Part shown: piece by piece, positions 11,951 through 22,726 of the stretch
Numbering within the stretch: the first letter of the stretch is position 1
Layout of the letters: every line of letters begins with the position of its first letter
Assembly (NCBI RefSeq): GCF_000773975.1
Contig: NZ_JRUQ01000029.1
Span: forward strand, 62,001 to 126,000
DNA: 64,000 bases
DNA from: Erwinia typographi
GTDB lineage: Bacteria > Pseudomonadota > Gammaproteobacteria > Enterobacterales > Enterobacteriaceae
Reading direction: 5' to 3'
Translations under genes and position numbers: made by a program
The notes under the pieces: model-generated
Told to the model about the DNA's origin: nothing
The model's input: only the letters and a program-made list of their open reading frames with translations
Databases searched by the model: none

Positions 11951-12138
11951 TGGTTGATTATGCTGGTATTCCCCTGCTATGCAGAGCGTGGACGCCGCGA
12001 ACGGGCGTTGAGATAAGATGAATAAATCCCAACGCCCATCACATTTCGCGGGTTGACTCAATAGTTTTACCCGGTTATGGTTCCCGACGGTGACGTTTTG
12101 CACCATTTCAGAACAATCCAGCCAGGTAATACTGATCA

Positions 12139-12687
12139 ATGAATGACTTCGACTCTCATCGCCGTAAGTGGTTGACCCTTGGCGGGGCCGCATTAGGTTT
12201 TGCGCTGTTGCCGCGACAGGCTTTCGCCTCACTCTCCACTTCCCGCCCTCGTATATTGACACTGAATAACCTCAATACCGGTGAAACGCTCAAAACGGAG
12301 TTTTTTAACGGTAAAAGTTACGACAAGGATGAGTTGACGCGGCTGAACCATTTTTTCCGTGATTACCGTGCTAACAAAGTCAAAAGCATTGACCCTCATC
12401 TGTTTGATCAGCTCTATCGCCTGCAGGCGATGCTGGATACGCGTAAGCCGGTGCAGCTGATCTCCGGTTACCGTTCACTGGCGACCAACAATTCACTGCG
12501 TACCCACAGCAAAGGCGTAGCGAAACACAGCTATCACACGCTGGGGCAGGCGATGGATTTCCACATTGAAGGCATTTCATTAAGCAACGTTCGCAAAGCC
12601 GCGCTTTCCATGCGGGCGGGTGGTGTAGGATACTATCCGAGTAGTAACTTTGTGCATATTGATACCGGGCCAACGCGGCACTGGTAA
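12139..12687 (+). CDS. mepK: Murein endopeptidase MepK (YcbK), M15/DUF882, Tat-exported
   Basis: MepK cleaves peptide cross-links in peptidoglycan, including the 3-3 links made by enzymes such as LdtD next door. The 182-aa protein begins with a twin-arginine signal (SHRRKWLTLGG, Arg 8-9, then a hydrophobic stretch and AFA cleavage region). The M15-type metal ligands are visible as H133, D140 (HTLGQAMD) and H173 (VHIDTG). Length and sequence match E. coli YcbK. The 188-bp gap after ldtD suggests its own promoter. Confidence 0.95.
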   Translation: MNDFDSHRRKWLTLGGAALGFALLPRQAFASLSTSRPRILTLNNLNTGETLKTEFFNGKSYDKDELTRLNHFFRDYRANKVKSIDPHLFDQLYRLQAMLDTRKPVQLISGYRSLATNNSLRTHSKGVAKHSYHTLGQAMDFHIEGISLSNVRKAALSMRAGGVGYYPSSNFVHIDTGPTRHW

Positions 12688-12731
12688 GATGAAATTCCGG
12701 TGGAGCCATGGCTCGCTGGTAACGGAGCGTT

Positions 12732-13361
12732 ATGGACTATCAAATTATTCCGGTGACGGCGTTCGCGCAGAACTGTTCGCTGATCTGGTGCCCCACTACG
12801 CAACAGGCGGCTGTGGTTGACCCAGGCGGAGATGCCGAAACCCTTCAGGCCCGCATTGCCGAACAGGGCGTTACGATAACGCAGATTTTGCTGACGCACG
12901 GTCACCTTGATCATGTGGGCGCGGCGGCGGAGATGGCCGCTTTTTATGGCGTCCCGATTGTGGGGCCGCATAAGGCCGATGCCTTCTGGCTGGAAGGCCT
13001 GCCGACCCAAAGCCAGATGTTTGGTCTTCCGCACTGTGCCCCGCTGACGCCAGACCGCTGGCTGGAAGAGGGGGAAACCGTGCAGCTCGGTAACCTCACC
13101 CTTGAGATTCTCCTTTGTCCTGGCCATACACCCGGCCACATCGTCTTTTTCGATCGCGCGTCGCGCCTGCTGGTGTCTGGCGACGTCATCTTTAGCGGCG
13201 GCGTTGGGCGCTCTGACTTCCCGCAGGGCAGTCACGCAGACCTGATAGCCTCGATCAAGAACAAGCTTCTGCCGCTGGGCGATGATGTTACCTTCCTGCC
13301 AGGACATGGCCCGATCTCCACGCTGGGCCGTGAAAGGATCGCCAATCCTTTCCTGCAATAA
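12732..13361 (+). CDS. gloC: Type II glyoxalase / hydroxyacylglutathione hydrolase GloC (YcbL)
   Basis: This metallo-beta-lactamase-fold hydrolase (209 aa) has the metal motif THGHLDHVG (H56, H58, D60, H61), a later CPGHTPGH and FLPGHGP. In Enterobacteria YcbL/GloC is a second, shorter glyoxalase II that hydrolyses S-lactoylglutathione in methylglyoxal detoxification; it lacks the C-terminal domain of GloB. A shared bidirectional terminator follows before convergent aspC. Confidence 0.93.
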   Translation: MDYQIIPVTAFAQNCSLIWCPTTQQAAVVDPGGDAETLQARIAEQGVTITQILLTHGHLDHVGAAAEMAAFYGVPIVGPHKADAFWLEGLPTQSQMFGLPHCAPLTPDRWLEEGETVQLGNLTLEILLCPGHTPGHIVFFDRASRLLVSGDVIFSGGVGRSDFPQGSHADLIASIKNKLLPLGDDVTFLPGHGPISTLGRERIANPFLQ

Positions 13362-13390
13362 ATTTATTAAGCCGTGCGGCTAATAGCGAA

Positions 13391-13421
13391 AAAAAAGCCT
13401 GCTGATTAGCAGGCTTTTTTT
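13391..13421. terminator. Bidirectional terminator between gloC and aspC
   Basis: AGCCTGCT and AGCAGGCT form a strong stem with loop GATT, flanked by A-runs on the left and T-runs on the right, so it can end transcription on both strands. Confidence 0.92.
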
Positions 13422-13436
13422 GTTCAGACGCTCAGG

Positions 13437-14627
13437 TTACAGCACTGCGACAATCGCCTCGCACAGCGGAGCCATATTATCCGGCGTCATTCCCGCTACG
13501 TTCACCCGCCCGGAGTTCACCGCATAGACCCCGAACTCTTCACGCAGGCGAATCACCTGATCCTTCGTCAGCCCGCTGAAGGAGAACATACCGTTCTGAC
13601 TGATGATAAAGCTGAAGTCGTCCTGCGCACCTTTTTCAGCCAGGGTATTCACAAACAGCTGACGCATACGCTGGATGCGCTGACGCATCTCGGTCAGCTC
13701 CTGTTCCCAGATGGCACGCAGCGCAGCATTGCCAAGGATGGTCGCCACGACCGCCGCGCCATGCGCCGGTGGGTTAGAGTAGTTGGCACGGATAGTGGCT
13801 TTCACCTGGCTGAAGGCGGTGTCCGCAATGGCGGACTCGCTGGCGACCAGGGTGAACGCGCCAACGCGCTCATTGTACAGACCAAAGTTCTTGGAGTAAG
13901 AACTGGCGACGATCAGCTCCTGATGGCTGGCGGCGAAAATGCGCAGGCCTTCGGCATCTTCTTCCAGACCGCGGGCAAAGCCCTGATAGGCGAAGTCGAA
14001 CAGCGGCAGCCAGCCGTTAGCCAGCGACATTTCAGCCAGCTGAGTCCACTGTTCAGCCGTAGGATCGATACCGGTTGGATTATGGCAGCAGCCGTGGAAC
14101 AGCACGATATCACCCGCCTTGGCGGCACTCAGAGCGCTAACCATGCCATCGAAATCGAGGGCGTGAGACGTCGCGTTGTAATACTGATATTCACAAACTT
14201 CCAGCCCAGCGGATTCGAAGACGTTTTTATGGTTAGGCCAGCTTGGGTTACTCACCCAGATCCGCTTTGCGCCGGTCTGAGTGGCAATAAAATCTGCGGC
14301 TACACGCAGCGCGCCGGTTCCACCTGGGGTCTGCGCCGTGCGGGCGCGCCTGGCGCTGACAATGGCGCTGTCGTTGCCGAACAGCAGCTCCTGAGTACAC
14401 TTGCCAAAGTCGGCCAGGCCATCAATGCTCAGGTAGTTTTTGGTGGTCTCATTCTCCAGCAGATACTGCTCAGCTTTTTTCACGCTAGTCAGCACCGGCG
14501 TTTTGCCCGTTTCGTCTTTATAGACGCCAATACCCAGGTTGATCTTATTTGGGCGGTCGTCGGCACGGAAAAGATCGGCTAAACCAAGAATAGGGTCGGC
14601 GGGTGCGGCTGCAATGCGTTCAAACAT
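13437..14627 (-). CDS. aspC: Aspartate aminotransferase
   Basis: AspC is the cytosolic PLP enzyme interconverting aspartate/2-oxoglutarate and oxaloacetate/glutamate, and it also transaminates aromatic amino acids. The 396-aa length equals E. coli AspC. The PLP lysine lies in [15 protein letters not shown] (about residue 246), and the substrate motif NPTG is present in [10 protein letters not shown]. It lies downstream of ompF on the same strand but is separated by the ompF terminator. Confidence 0.98.
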   Translation of the reverse strand: MFERIAAAPADPILGLADLFRADDRPNKINLGIGVYKDETGKTPVLTSVKKAEQYLLENETTKNYLSIDGLADFGKCTQELLFGNDSAIVSARRARTAQTPGGTGALRVAADFIATQTGAKRIWVSNPSWPNHKNVFESAGLEVCEYQYYNATSHALDFDGMVSALSAAKAGDIVLFHGCCHNPTGIDPTAEQWTQLAEMSLANGWLPLFDFAYQGFARGLEEDAEGLRIFAASHQELIVASSYSKNFGLYNERVGAFTLVASESAIADTAFSQVKATIRANYSNPPAHGAAVVATILGNAALRAIWEQELTEMRQRIQRMRQLFVNTLAEKGAQDDFSFIISQNGMFSFSGLTKDQVIRLREEFGVYAVNSGRVNVAGMTPDNMAPLCEAIVAVL

Positions 14628-14775
14628 AGTCGAAGTCCGTTAGGCTTAATCTAAGGCGAAATGAGGACTCAGGTTACCGCCACGGCGCACAAATTGCCAA
14701 CCGTTTGCGTTAAAAATCGCGGGGAAATACCGGGGAAAGATCAAAGCAGAGGAAGATAGCAGGCTGAGGCAAACA

Positions 14776-14799
14776 AAAACGGGGCCGAAGCCCCGTTTT
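14776..14799 (-). terminator. ompF terminator
   Basis: Read on the minus strand, ACGGGGC-TTCG-GCCCCGT is a stable UUCG-capped hairpin followed by a T-rich run (TTTTTGTTTG). It lies about 40 bp after the ompF stop. Confidence 0.9.
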
Positions 14800-14839
14800 A
14801 GTACTCTGCGGCGGTGAACTACATCACCCCGACAGGCAA

Positions 14840-15925
14840 TTAGAACTGGTAAACCAGGCCAACGGCTACGATGTCGTCGGTGTTCAGACCCAGTGGGTTG
14901 TCGTCATCCAGCAGGTTGATCTGGTAGTCCACATAGGTAGACATGTTTTTGTTGAAGTAGTAAGTCGCACCGACGTCAACATATTTGTACAGGTCAGCAT
15001 CGCCAACCCCTTCGATATCCTTGCCTTTAGACTGTTCGTAAGCAATGGATGGACGCAGACCGAAGTCGAACTGGTACTGAGCTACGATATCAAAGTTCTG
15101 CGCTTTGTTAGCAAAGCCAGTTGCGTCATTGTTGTTCGCGTTGGTGATCCAGGTAGAATTACGGTTTTCACCATAAGAAGCGGCCAGGTATACGTTGTTC
15201 GCGTCATATTTCAGAGCGGTAGACCACTGCTCAGTTTTGTCGCCTCTACCGTAGGTCAGCTGGTTCTGTTCGTTGGTGCGGTCGCCAGAAGCATAAGCAC
15301 CTACGATGGCAACGCCGATTGGTGAGGTATAAGAGGTTGAAACACCCCAGCCGTCGCCGTTAGCACGACGTGGATCGTCGGTACGCTCGTTTTTGCCCTG
15401 GTACTGTACAGCAAAGTCCCAGCCGTCAACCAGGCCGAAGAAGTTGGTGTTACGGTAGGTTGCCAGACCACTTGAACGGCCAACCATGAAGTTATCAGAG
15501 TAACCGGAATAACCACCGAACTCTGGCAGCATATCGGTCCAGCCGATTGCATCGTAAACAACGCCGTAGTTACGACCGTAGTCGAAAGAACCGGCATCGC
15601 CGAATTTCAGACCAGCAAAGCCCAGACGGGTTTTGTTGCCACTCTGCGCGTCATCTCCGCCTTCAGAATTGTTCGCCTGAATGTTGTATTCCCACTGACC
15701 ATAACCAGTGATGGTATCGTTGATCTGGGTTTCACCTTTGAAACCAAAACGCACATAAGACTGGTCGCCGTCGTTGCCGCTATCGTCAGAGAAGTAGTGC
15801 AGGCCATCAACTTTACCGTACAAATCCAGCTTGTTGCCGTCTTTGTTATAGATTTCTGCTGCATTGGCTGCGCCAGCGGCTAACAGTGCTGGGATAACCA
15901 GTGCAAGAATGTTGCGCTTCATCAT
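14840..15925 (-). CDS. ompF: Outer membrane porin OmpF
   Basis: OmpF is the general-diffusion trimeric porin for small hydrophilic solutes. The 361-aa precursor has a 22-residue signal peptide ([22 protein letters not shown]), begins the mature protein with [16 protein letters not shown], carries the constriction-loop motif DMLPEFGGY, and ends in Phe (VGLVYQF), as outer-membrane barrels do. The asnS-ompF-aspC location matches E. coli ompF. An upstream OmpR-like box supports osmoregulation. Strain-specific surface loops differ from E. coli, as expected. Confidence 0.95.
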   Translation of the reverse strand: MMKRNILALVIPALLAAGAANAAEIYNKDGNKLDLYGKVDGLHYFSDDSGNDGDQSYVRFGFKGETQINDTITGYGQWEYNIQANNSEGGDDAQSGNKTRLGFAGLKFGDAGSFDYGRNYGVVYDAIGWTDMLPEFGGYSGYSDNFMVGRSSGLATYRNTNFFGLVDGWDFAVQYQGKNERTDDPRRANGDGWGVSTSYTSPIGVAIVGAYASGDRTNEQNQLTYGRGDKTEQWSTALKYDANNVYLAASYGENRNSTWITNANNNDATGFANKAQNFDIVAQYQFDFGLRPSIAYEQSKGKDIEGVGDADLYKYVDVGATYYFNKNMSTYVDYQINLLDDDNPLGLNTDDIVAVGLVYQF

Positions 15926-16101
15926 TTTTTATTACCCTCATTGGAGTTATTTGGACACCTGCCACTGCCATCAACAATTCTTTACAGAACCCTGAAGAGA
16001 GTTTGGTGTCTTCCTGTGTCTGCACGCATCTTTCCATTCACTGAAGGGATAATCTAGCCCGAAAATGCTACTAATCTCCTGTTCTGGTTACAAGAGGAAA
16101 A

Positions 16102-16121
16102 TATGTATTACAAAATGTAAA
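16102..16121 (-). promoter_or_regulatory. OmpR-like box upstream of ompF
   Basis: On the minus strand TTTACATTTTGTAATACATA closely resembles the high-affinity F1 OmpR site of E. coli ompF as remembered. It lies about 175 bp before the ompF start. The 301-bp ompF-asnS gap also holds the asnS terminator and a long ompF leader that appears conserved with E. coli and contains the region MicF RNA pairs with there; no micF gene is in this window. Confidence 0.6.
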
Positions 16122-16162
16122 AAATGCGGAACTTTGTGAACCATATCTAAATTTACAAAAAT

Positions 16163-16187
16163 AAAAAAAGGCCAGCAGAGCTGACCT
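16163..16187 (-). terminator. asnS terminator
   Basis: On the minus strand AAGGTCAGC-TCT-GCTGGCCTT, a stem with one G-T pair, is followed by TTTTTTT. It lies about 40 bp after the asnS stop and upstream of the ompF regulatory region. Confidence 0.85.
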
Positions 16188-16226
16188 TGAATATATATAT
16201 GAATTTCTTATGTTTAATGCACAAAT

Positions 16227-17627
16227 TCAGAAGGTGGCGTTTCGCGGCGTTCTTGGGAATGCGATAACATCTCTTACATTTTGCACGCCGGTGACATAGG
16301 CGATTAACCGTTCGAAACCTAATCCAAAACCAGAGTGGGGTACGGTGCCATAACGACGTAAGTCACGATACCACCAGTAATCTTCCTTATTCAGCCCCAT
16401 TTCCGCCAGGCGGGCATCCAGCACTTCCAGACGCTCTTCACGCTGTGAACCGCCGATGATTTCACCAATGCCTGGCGCCAAAACGTCCATTGCCGCTACT
16501 GTTTTGCCATCGTCATTAAGACGCATGTAAAACGCTTTAATATCTTTCGGATAGTTTTTCACCACTACCGGTGCTTTAAAGTGTTTTTCGGCCAGATAGC
16601 GCTCGTGTTCTGAAGAAAGATCGATGCCCCAGGACACCGCGTTTTCGAACTTTTCACCGCAGGCGATCAGGATCTCCACTGCTTCTGTATAATCTACCTG
16701 AGCAAAATCTGTGGTTACAAAACGTTCCAGGCGGGTGATGGCATCTTTGTCTACGCGCTCGGCAAAGAATTCCATGTCATCACGACGCTCTTCCAGCACG
16801 GCTTTAAACACGTACTTGAGCATCGCTTCGGCCAGTGCCGCGTTGTCTTCCAGATCGGCGAAGGCCACTTCAGGCTCCAGCATCCAGAACTCTGCAAGGT
16901 GACGGCTGGTGTTAGAGTTTTCCGCCCGGAAGGTTGGGCCAAAGGTGTAAATCCTGGAGATCGCGCTGGCGTAAGTTTCGCCGTTCAACTGGCCGGACAC
17001 GGTCAGGAACGCCTCTTTACCAAAAAAATCCTGGTCATAATTGACCTTGCCTTCCGGCGTGCGCGGCAGGTTTTCCAGGTCCAGCGTGGAAACGCGGAAC
17101 ATTTCGCCAGCCCCTTCGGTGTCCGAAGCGGTGATCAGCGGCGTGGAAACCCAGAAGAAGCCCTGCTCATCGAAGAAGCGATGCAGCGCCTGCGCCAGCG
17201 TATGGCGAACGCGCGCCACGGCGCCAATCAGGTTGGTGCGCGGACGCAGGTGCGCCACTTCACGCAGGTATTCAATGCTGTGACGCTTGGCGGCCATTGG
17301 ATAAGTATCGGGATCGTCCACCCAGCCCACCACTTCAACCGCCGTGGCCTGAATTTCATAGTTCTGGCCTTCGCCAGGCGATTCCACCACTTTACCGGTA
17401 ATGATCACCGAGCAACCGGTGGTCAGTCGCAGCACTTCATCCTGATAATTATTCAACGAATTATTGACGACAGCCTGGACGGGATTAAAGCAGGAGCCGT
17501 CATACACGGCGATGAAGGAAATACCAGCTTTTGAATCTCTTCGTGTACGTACCCAGCCGCGTAGGGTGACCTCATTGTCAACCGCGACCCGGCCTTGCAG
17601 TACATCCGCTACAGGCACAACGCTCAT
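16227..17627 (-). CDS. asnS: Asparaginyl-tRNA synthetase
   Basis: AsnRS is the class IIb synthetase that charges tRNA-Asn. The 466-aa length equals E. coli. It has an N-terminal OB-fold anticodon-binding domain ([12 protein letters not shown], about 25-36) and a catalytic core with motif 2 ([22 protein letters not shown]) and motif 3 ([15 protein letters not shown] near residue 440). It is monocistronic, with its own terminator at 16163. Confidence 0.98.
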   Translation of the reverse strand: MSVVPVADVLQGRVAVDNEVTLRGWVRTRRDSKAGISFIAVYDGSCFNPVQAVVNNSLNNYQDEVLRLTTGCSVIITGKVVESPGEGQNYEIQATAVEVVGWVDDPDTYPMAAKRHSIEYLREVAHLRPRTNLIGAVARVRHTLAQALHRFFDEQGFFWVSTPLITASDTEGAGEMFRVSTLDLENLPRTPEGKVNYDQDFFGKEAFLTVSGQLNGETYASAISRIYTFGPTFRAENSNTSRHLAEFWMLEPEVAFADLEDNAALAEAMLKYVFKAVLEERRDDMEFFAERVDKDAITRLERFVTTDFAQVDYTEAVEILIACGEKFENAVSWGIDLSSEHERYLAEKHFKAPVVVKNYPKDIKAFYMRLNDDGKTVAAMDVLAPGIGEIIGGSQREERLEVLDARLAEMGLNKEDYWWYRDLRRYGTVPHSGFGLGFERLIAYVTGVQNVRDVIAFPRTPRNATF

Positions 17628-17765
17628 AAAAGTCTCTCACTATTAATCAGGATTAAAAAAATACCCCGGAGTTGGGGTAGTGCTATGTTACTTACCCGAA
17701 GGCGAGACACAAGCAGAATTCGTGGTTGTGCGGGAGATTTATTCGCGGGGCGGCAGGCGGGTAAA

Positions 17766-17790
17766 GGAGAAGAGGGGAGCCCCCTTCTCC
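17766..17790 (-). terminator. Probable pncB terminator
   Basis: GGAGAAG and CTTCTCC form a stem extended by GGG/CCC with a bulged A. On the minus strand only TTTA follows, so it is a weak intrinsic terminator. It lies 14 bp beyond the pncB stop. Confidence 0.55.
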
Positions 17791-17803
17791 TGGCGTTGCG
17801 TCA

Positions 17804-19009
17804 CTAGCTGGCTTTTTTAACCAGCGGCAGATCGAAGGCTTTACGCAGGGCGCGGACGAAGGCTTTGTCCTGGCAAATCGTTTTGCCCGGGCTGTCGGAG
17901 AGCTTGGCAACGGGCTTGCCGTTACACTCCACCAGCTTGATCACGATGTTCAGTGGCTTAACCTGGGGGATATCGCAGGTCAGGCGCGTGCCAATGCCGA
18001 AGATGACGTCGGCGCGCTGACCAAACTGGCGATAAAGCGCGACGGCTTTGTCGAGGTCCAGGTTATCGGAGAACACCAGCGTCTTGCTGCGCGGATCGAT
18101 GCCCAACTGCTGATAATGCGCGATGGCTTTTTCGCCCCATTCTACCGGGTCGCCGGAGTCATGGCGCAGCCCCTGGTAATGGGTGGCAAAGTGCTGACCG
18201 AAATCGCGCAGGAAGGCATCCATAGTAATGCAGTCGGTCAGCGCAATCCCCAAACTGTCCGGGTACTCTTCCAGCCAGGCATGTAGCGCTGCGCGCTGGC
18301 TGTTAGCCAGCACCGGGCTAATCTGCTGATGAGCCTGGAACCATTCGTGCGCCTGCGTCCCCACGGGCGCAATATGCAGGCGACGGGCGATATCGTAGTT
18401 GCTTGAGCCAATCAGCCACGGGAATTCCTGCTGCAGTGTGCTGACAATGGCTAACTGCACATCGCGCGAGAAGCGGCGGCGGGTGCCGAAGTCCATCAGC
18501 TTAAAGCGCGACATATCAAGATCGTCGGTCAGCGCCTTAAAGTCGGTCAGCTTGCTTTGCAGACGCGCTACCGCCATCTCAGGCTTGACCAGCGGCGAGC
18601 GGTGGCGATGCACCACTTCGCTGATTAAGGCCAGCAGCGGCACCTCCCACATAATGACCTCCAGCCACGGGCCGCTGATACGAATATCCAGCTTGCCCTG
18701 ATGGTTGCGGACCTGAACCTGAGACGGGTCATAGCGGAACTGGCGCAGCCAGGCCAGATAGTCCGCCTTGAAAAAGGGCAGACCAGCCAGATAACCGGCT
18801 TCTTCATCGGTCAACGCCAGCGTCTCCATGGTCGCGATCTGCTGGATAATCTCATCGGCATAAATACCCAGTAAATCGTCGCCCCGGCAGCGGAACTCGG
18901 CCACCACGGAAACGTTCTGGTAACGATGGAAAACCGCTTGCTGCATATGAAGCTTGTAGGCATCCGTGTCCAACAACGTGGTCAGGATCGGGGTAGCATG
19001 TCGTGTCAT
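17804..19009 (-). CDS. pncB: Nicotinate phosphoribosyltransferase
   Basis: PncB makes nicotinate mononucleotide from nicotinate and PRPP, coupled to ATP hydrolysis, in the NAD salvage pathway. The start at 19009 ([19 protein letters not shown]) gives 401 aa, matching the E. coli length of 400; an in-frame ATG at 19024 would add five residues but has no spaced [17 protein letters not shown] (about 13-27) and the active-site region [14 protein letters not shown] are clear. I did not find a convincing NadR box in the 263-bp upstream gap. Confidence 0.95.
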   Translation of the reverse strand: MTRHATPILTTLLDTDAYKLHMQQAVFHRYQNVSVVAEFRCRGDDLLGIYADEIIQQIATMETLALTDEEAGYLAGLPFFKADYLAWLRQFRYDPSQVQVRNHQGKLDIRISGPWLEVIMWEVPLLALISEVVHRHRSPLVKPEMAVARLQSKLTDFKALTDDLDMSRFKLMDFGTRRRFSRDVQLAIVSTLQQEFPWLIGSSNYDIARRLHIAPVGTQAHEWFQAHQQISPVLANSQRAALHAWLEEYPDSLGIALTDCITMDAFLRDFGQHFATHYQGLRHDSGDPVEWGEKAIAHYQQLGIDPRSKTLVFSDNLDLDKAVALYRQFGQRADVIFGIGTRLTCDIPQVKPLNIVIKLVECNGKPVAKLSDSPGKTICQDKAFVRALRKAFDLPLVKKAS

Positions 19010-19272
19010 GGTGCGTTTCAGCATCCTCTGGCGAAGAGCGTTATCCCTGGTTCAAAAATTGGAAAAGACGCAGGAGTATAACTTGATTACTCATTTATTG
19101 AACCCGATCACAGCACAATTCAGCGGATAAGATCGAGGGCAATCCGTGCGCTTGTTAATGAATTGTGTCTTTTCGGGCGAATCCCCGGCGACGGCGTGAT
19201 TCTACGTGGCAACATCGGCCTAACAAGAATAGACTTGAAAAGGTTAACTAATTATCGACGTGAGAAGGACTT

Positions 19273-21888
19273 ATGACGCAACTGCCGCAAGCCAAAAATC
19301 GCCATGATTATCGTACGCCTGATTATACCATCACCGATATCGATCTGACTTTTATTCTGGATGCCAGCACTACGCAAGTGACCGCCATCAGCCGCGTTAA
19401 ACGCCTGGGCGCCGAAGACGCTGAGCTGCGTCTGGACGGCGAGGATTTAACGCTACTTTCGATGGAAATCGACGATCGGCCCTGGCCGCATTATCGCGAG
19501 GTCGAAGGGGCGCTGATTATCGGACAGCTGCCGGAAACCTTCACGCTGAAGATCGTCAACGAAATCCATCCGGATAAAAATACCGCGCTGGAAGGCCTTT
19601 ACCAGTCCGGCGAGGCGCTCTGTACCCAGTGTGAGGCCGAAGGCTTCCGCCATATCACCTGGTATCTTGACCGGCCTGATGTGCTGGCGCGGTTCACCAC
19701 CACGATTATTGCTGAGCAGACGCGCTATCCCTATTTACTCTCCAACGGCAACCGCATTGACAGCGGGCAGCTGGAGGATGGCCGTCACTGGATGAAGTGG
19801 GAAGATCCGTTCCCGAAACCTTGCTATCTCTTTGCGCTGGTCGCGGGTGAATTCGACGTGCTGCGCGACAGCTTTAAAACCCGCTCAGGGCGTGACGTTG
19901 CGCTGGAGATCTTTGTCGATCGCGGCAATCTTGACCGCGCCGACTGGGCGATGACCTCGCTGAAAAACAGCATGAAGTGGGATGAAGAGCGCTTCGGCCT
20001 GGAGTATGACCTCGACATCTTTATGATCGTCGCGGTGGATTTCTTCAATATGGGCGCGATGGAGAATAAAGGCCTGAACGTCTTTAACTCTAAATACGTG
20101 CTGGCGAAGGCAGAAACGGCTACCGACAAGGATTACCTCGGCATCGAGGCGGTCATCGGCCATGAATATTTCCACAACTGGACCGGCAACCGCGTCACCT
20201 GCCGCGACTGGTTCCAGCTGAGCCTGAAAGAGGGACTGACGGTGTTCCGCGATCAGGAGTTCAGCTCTGACCTCGGCTCCCGCGCCGTGAACCGCATTGA
20301 TAACGTGCGGGTTATGCGCGGCGCACAGTTTGCTGAAGATGCCAGCCCGATGGCGCATCCTATCCGTCCGGAGCAGGTGATCGAGATGAACAACTTCTAC
20401 ACCCTGACGGTGTATGAGAAGGGTTCAGAAGTGATCCGCATGATGCATACGCTGCTGGGCGAAGAGAACTTCCAGAAAGGGATGCAGCTCTATTTTGAGC
20501 GTCATGACGGCAGCGCGGCAACCTGCGACGATTTTGTCCAGGCGATGGAGGATGCCTCCAACGTCGATCTCTCCCAGTTCCGTCGCTGGTACAGCCAGTC
20601 CGGCACGCCGGTTCTGACCATTCGCGATGATTACAATCCTGAGCTGGAACAGTACACGCTGCATGTGACGCAGAGAACGCCAGCCACCGCCGACCAGAAA
20701 GAGAAGAAGCCGCTGCATATTCCGCTGGATATCGAACTGTATGACGGCGAAGGGAAGGTTATCCCGTTTCAGCATAACGGGCACCCGGTTCACCATGTGC
20801 TGAACGTCACCGAAGAGTTCCAGAGTTTCGTCTTCGACAACGTCTATTTCCAGCCGGTGCCCTCACTGCTGCGGGAGTTTTCAGCGCCGGTGAAGCTGGA
20901 CTACAAATGGAGCGACGCTCAGCTGACCTTCCTGATGCGCCACGCGCGCAATGATTTTGCCCGCTGGGATGCCGCCCAGAGCCTGATGGCGACTTATATC
21001 AAGCTGAACGTCGCGCGGCATCAGCAGGATCAGCCGCTGTCGGTTCCACTGCACGTTGCCGATGCGTTCCGCGCGGTGCTGCTGGAAGAGAACAGCGATC
21101 CTGCGCTGATGGCGCTGATCCTTTCCCTGCCGGGTGAAAATGAAATTGCCGAGCTGTTTGAAACTATCGATCCTCAGGCGATCGCCGGGGTGCGTGAGTC
21201 GCTGGTTCGCCTGCTGGCAACTGAACTGGCTGACGAGTGGCTGGCGGTGTACAACGCCAGCCACACTGCCGAATACCGCGTCGACCATGCTGACATCGGC
21301 AAACGGGCACTGAAAAATGTCTGCCTGGGCTATCTGGCCTTTGGCGATGCGGAGCTGGCGGACAGGCTGGTGCAGGCGCAGTTTAACCAGGCGAACAACA
21401 TGACCGACTCGCTGGCGGCCATGGCCGCTGCGGTGGCGGCGCAGCTACCCTGCCGTGAAACGCTGCTGGCGGCGTTTGATGAGCGCTGGCATCAGGATGG
21501 CCTGGTCATGGATAAATGGTTCGCGCTTCAGGCCACCAGCCCGGCGGCGGACGTGCTGAGCCGCGTCCGTGCGCTGCTGAGCCATCGCTCCTTTACCCTG
21601 AGCAATCCGAACCGCATTCGCTCGCTGATCGGGGCTTTCGCTTCCGCTAATCCTGCTGCGTTTCATGCGACGGACGGAAGCGGGTATCAGTTCCTGGTGG
21701 AGATCCTCACCGATCTGAACACGCGCAATCCGCAGGTTGCCGCGCGGATGATCGAGCCGCTGATCCGCCTCAAGCGTTATGATGCGGGGCGTCAGGCTTT
21801 GATGCGCAAGGCGCTGGAGCAGTTGAAAGGGTTGGATAAACTTTCCGGCGATCTTTACGAGAAAATCAGCAAAGCGCTGGGTGCCTGA
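19273..21888 (+). CDS. pepN: Aminopeptidase N (alanyl aminopeptidase, M1)
   Basis: PepN is the main broad-specificity cytosolic aminopeptidase, acting at the end of protein turnover. The 871-aa protein (E. coli 870) has the exopeptidase motif GAMENKG (about 261-267), zinc ligands HEYFHNW (H297, H301) and the downstream ligand Glu in NxVTCRDWFQLSLKEGLT, followed by the helical C-terminal domain. It converges on the ssu operon and shares a terminator with it. Confidence 0.98.
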   Translation: MTQLPQAKNRHDYRTPDYTITDIDLTFILDASTTQVTAISRVKRLGAEDAELRLDGEDLTLLSMEIDDRPWPHYREVEGALIIGQLPETFTLKIVNEIHPDKNTALEGLYQSGEALCTQCEAEGFRHITWYLDRPDVLARFTTTIIAEQTRYPYLLSNGNRIDSGQLEDGRHWMKWEDPFPKPCYLFALVAGEFDVLRDSFKTRSGRDVALEIFVDRGNLDRADWAMTSLKNSMKWDEERFGLEYDLDIFMIVAVDFFNMGAMENKGLNVFNSKYVLAKAETATDKDYLGIEAVIGHEYFHNWTGNRVTCRDWFQLSLKEGLTVFRDQEFSSDLGSRAVNRIDNVRVMRGAQFAEDASPMAHPIRPEQVIEMNNFYTLTVYEKGSEVIRMMHTLLGEENFQKGMQLYFERHDGSAATCDDFVQAMEDASNVDLSQFRRWYSQSGTPVLTIRDDYNPELEQYTLHVTQRTPATADQKEKKPLHIPLDIELYDGEGKVIPFQHNGHPVHHVLNVTEEFQSFVFDNVYFQPVPSLLREFSAPVKLDYKWSDAQLTFLMRHARNDFARWDAAQSLMATYIKLNVARHQQDQPLSVPLHVADAFRAVLLEENSDPALMALILSLPGENEIAELFETIDPQAIAGVRESLVRLLATELADEWLAVYNASHTAEYRVDHADIGKRALKNVCLGYLAFGDAELADRLVQAQFNQANNMTDSLAAMAAAVAAQLPCRETLLAAFDERWHQDGLVMDKWFALQATSPAADVLSRVRALLSHRSFTLSNPNRIRSLIGAFASANPAAFHATDGSGYQFLVEILTDLNTRNPQVAARMIEPLIRLKRYDAGRQALMRKALEQLKGLDKLSGDLYEKISKALGA

Positions 21889-21908
21889 GCAGGCTGAAAT
21901 AAAATGGG

Positions 21909-21939
21909 AAGGGGCGAATGAATATTCGCCCCTTTTTTT
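21909..21939. terminator. Bidirectional terminator between pepN and ssuB
   Basis: An 11-bp perfect stem (AAGGGGCGAAT / ATTCGCCCCTT) with loop GAAT is followed by a run of seven T on the plus strand, which reaches the ssuB stop. It serves pepN; on the minus side the A/T run is shorter, so termination of ssuB transcripts is less certain. Confidence 0.9.
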
Positions 21940-22726
21940 AACGCTGCGCGAAGCGCTTTTCCGTTTCTACCGGCGAGCGCTTCATCACCCGATCCAGCAC
22001 TTCCGCTTCAAGTTCTGCCAGCCTCACCGAGCCTTTGCGTCTGGGACGGGGTAAGTCTACCGGCAGGTCCAGCCCAATATTTCCCTGTTCAATCAGCAAC
22101 ACCCGATCGGCCATCGCCACGGCTTCGCTGACGTCATGCGTCACCAGCAGTACGGTGAAATGGTATTTTTGCCACAGGGACTCAATCAAATCCTGCATCT
22201 CAATGCGGGTCAGCGCATCCAGCGCGCCCAGCGGCTCGTCCAGCAGCAGCAGGCCCGGACGATGGATCAGCGCGCGTGCAAGCGCCACGCGCTGCTTTTG
22301 CCCACCGGAGAGCGCGGCAGGCCACTCTTTGGCGCGATCTGCCAGACCTACCGCTTCAAGCGCCTCCAGCGCGGCCGCTTTCCATGTTTTCCCCTTCAGA
22401 CCGAGGCCAACATTATCAATGATGCTTTTCCACGGCAGCAGCCGCGCATCCTGAAACATCATGCGCGTATCGTCCCTGGCCTCGCTGAGCGGCCCGTTGC
22501 CGGCCAGCAGACTGCCGGAGGAGGTTTTTTCCAGCCCGGCCAGCAGACGTAACAGTGTGCTTTTTCCACAGCCGCTGCGTCCCACGACCGCCACAAACTG
22601 GCCAGAAGGAATATGCAAATTGATATTATTTAATACTGTCCGGCCCTTGTACTGCTTGCTTACGCCGTTGATCACCAGCGGCGTACCGGCATTGAGGCGA
22701 GCCGGAGAAGGCGTTAATTCGCTCAT
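21938..22726 (-). CDS. ssuB: Aliphatic sulfonate ABC transporter ATPase SsuB
   Basis: SsuB powers uptake of alkanesulfonates with SsuC and SsuA. The start at 22726 ([14 protein letters not shown]) forms an ATGA overlap with the ssuC stop and has AGAGG nearby; it gives 262 aa (E. coli 255). Walker [10 protein letters not shown] (49-57), Q-loop [11 protein letters not shown], signature LSGGQKQR and Walker [13 protein letters not shown] are all intact. It is the last gene of ssuEADCB. Confidence 0.96.
   Translation of the reverse strand: MSELTPSPARLNAGTPLVINGVSKQYKGRTVLNNINLHIPSGQFVAVVGRSGCGKSTLLRLLAGLEKTSSGSLLAGNGPLSEARDDTRMMFQDARLLPWKSIIDNVGLGLKGKTWKAAALEALEAVGLADRAKEWPAALSGGQKQRVALARALIHRPGLLLLDEPLGALDALTRIEMQDLIESLWQKYHFTVLLVTHDVSEAVAMADRVLLIEQGNIGLDLPVDLPRPRRKGSVRLAELEAEVLDRVMKRSPVETEKRFAQR

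Noticed and set aside
12703-12714. GAGCCATGGCTC palindrome between mepK and gloC.
   Set aside because: Too short and without a usable loop or U-tract; likely chance.
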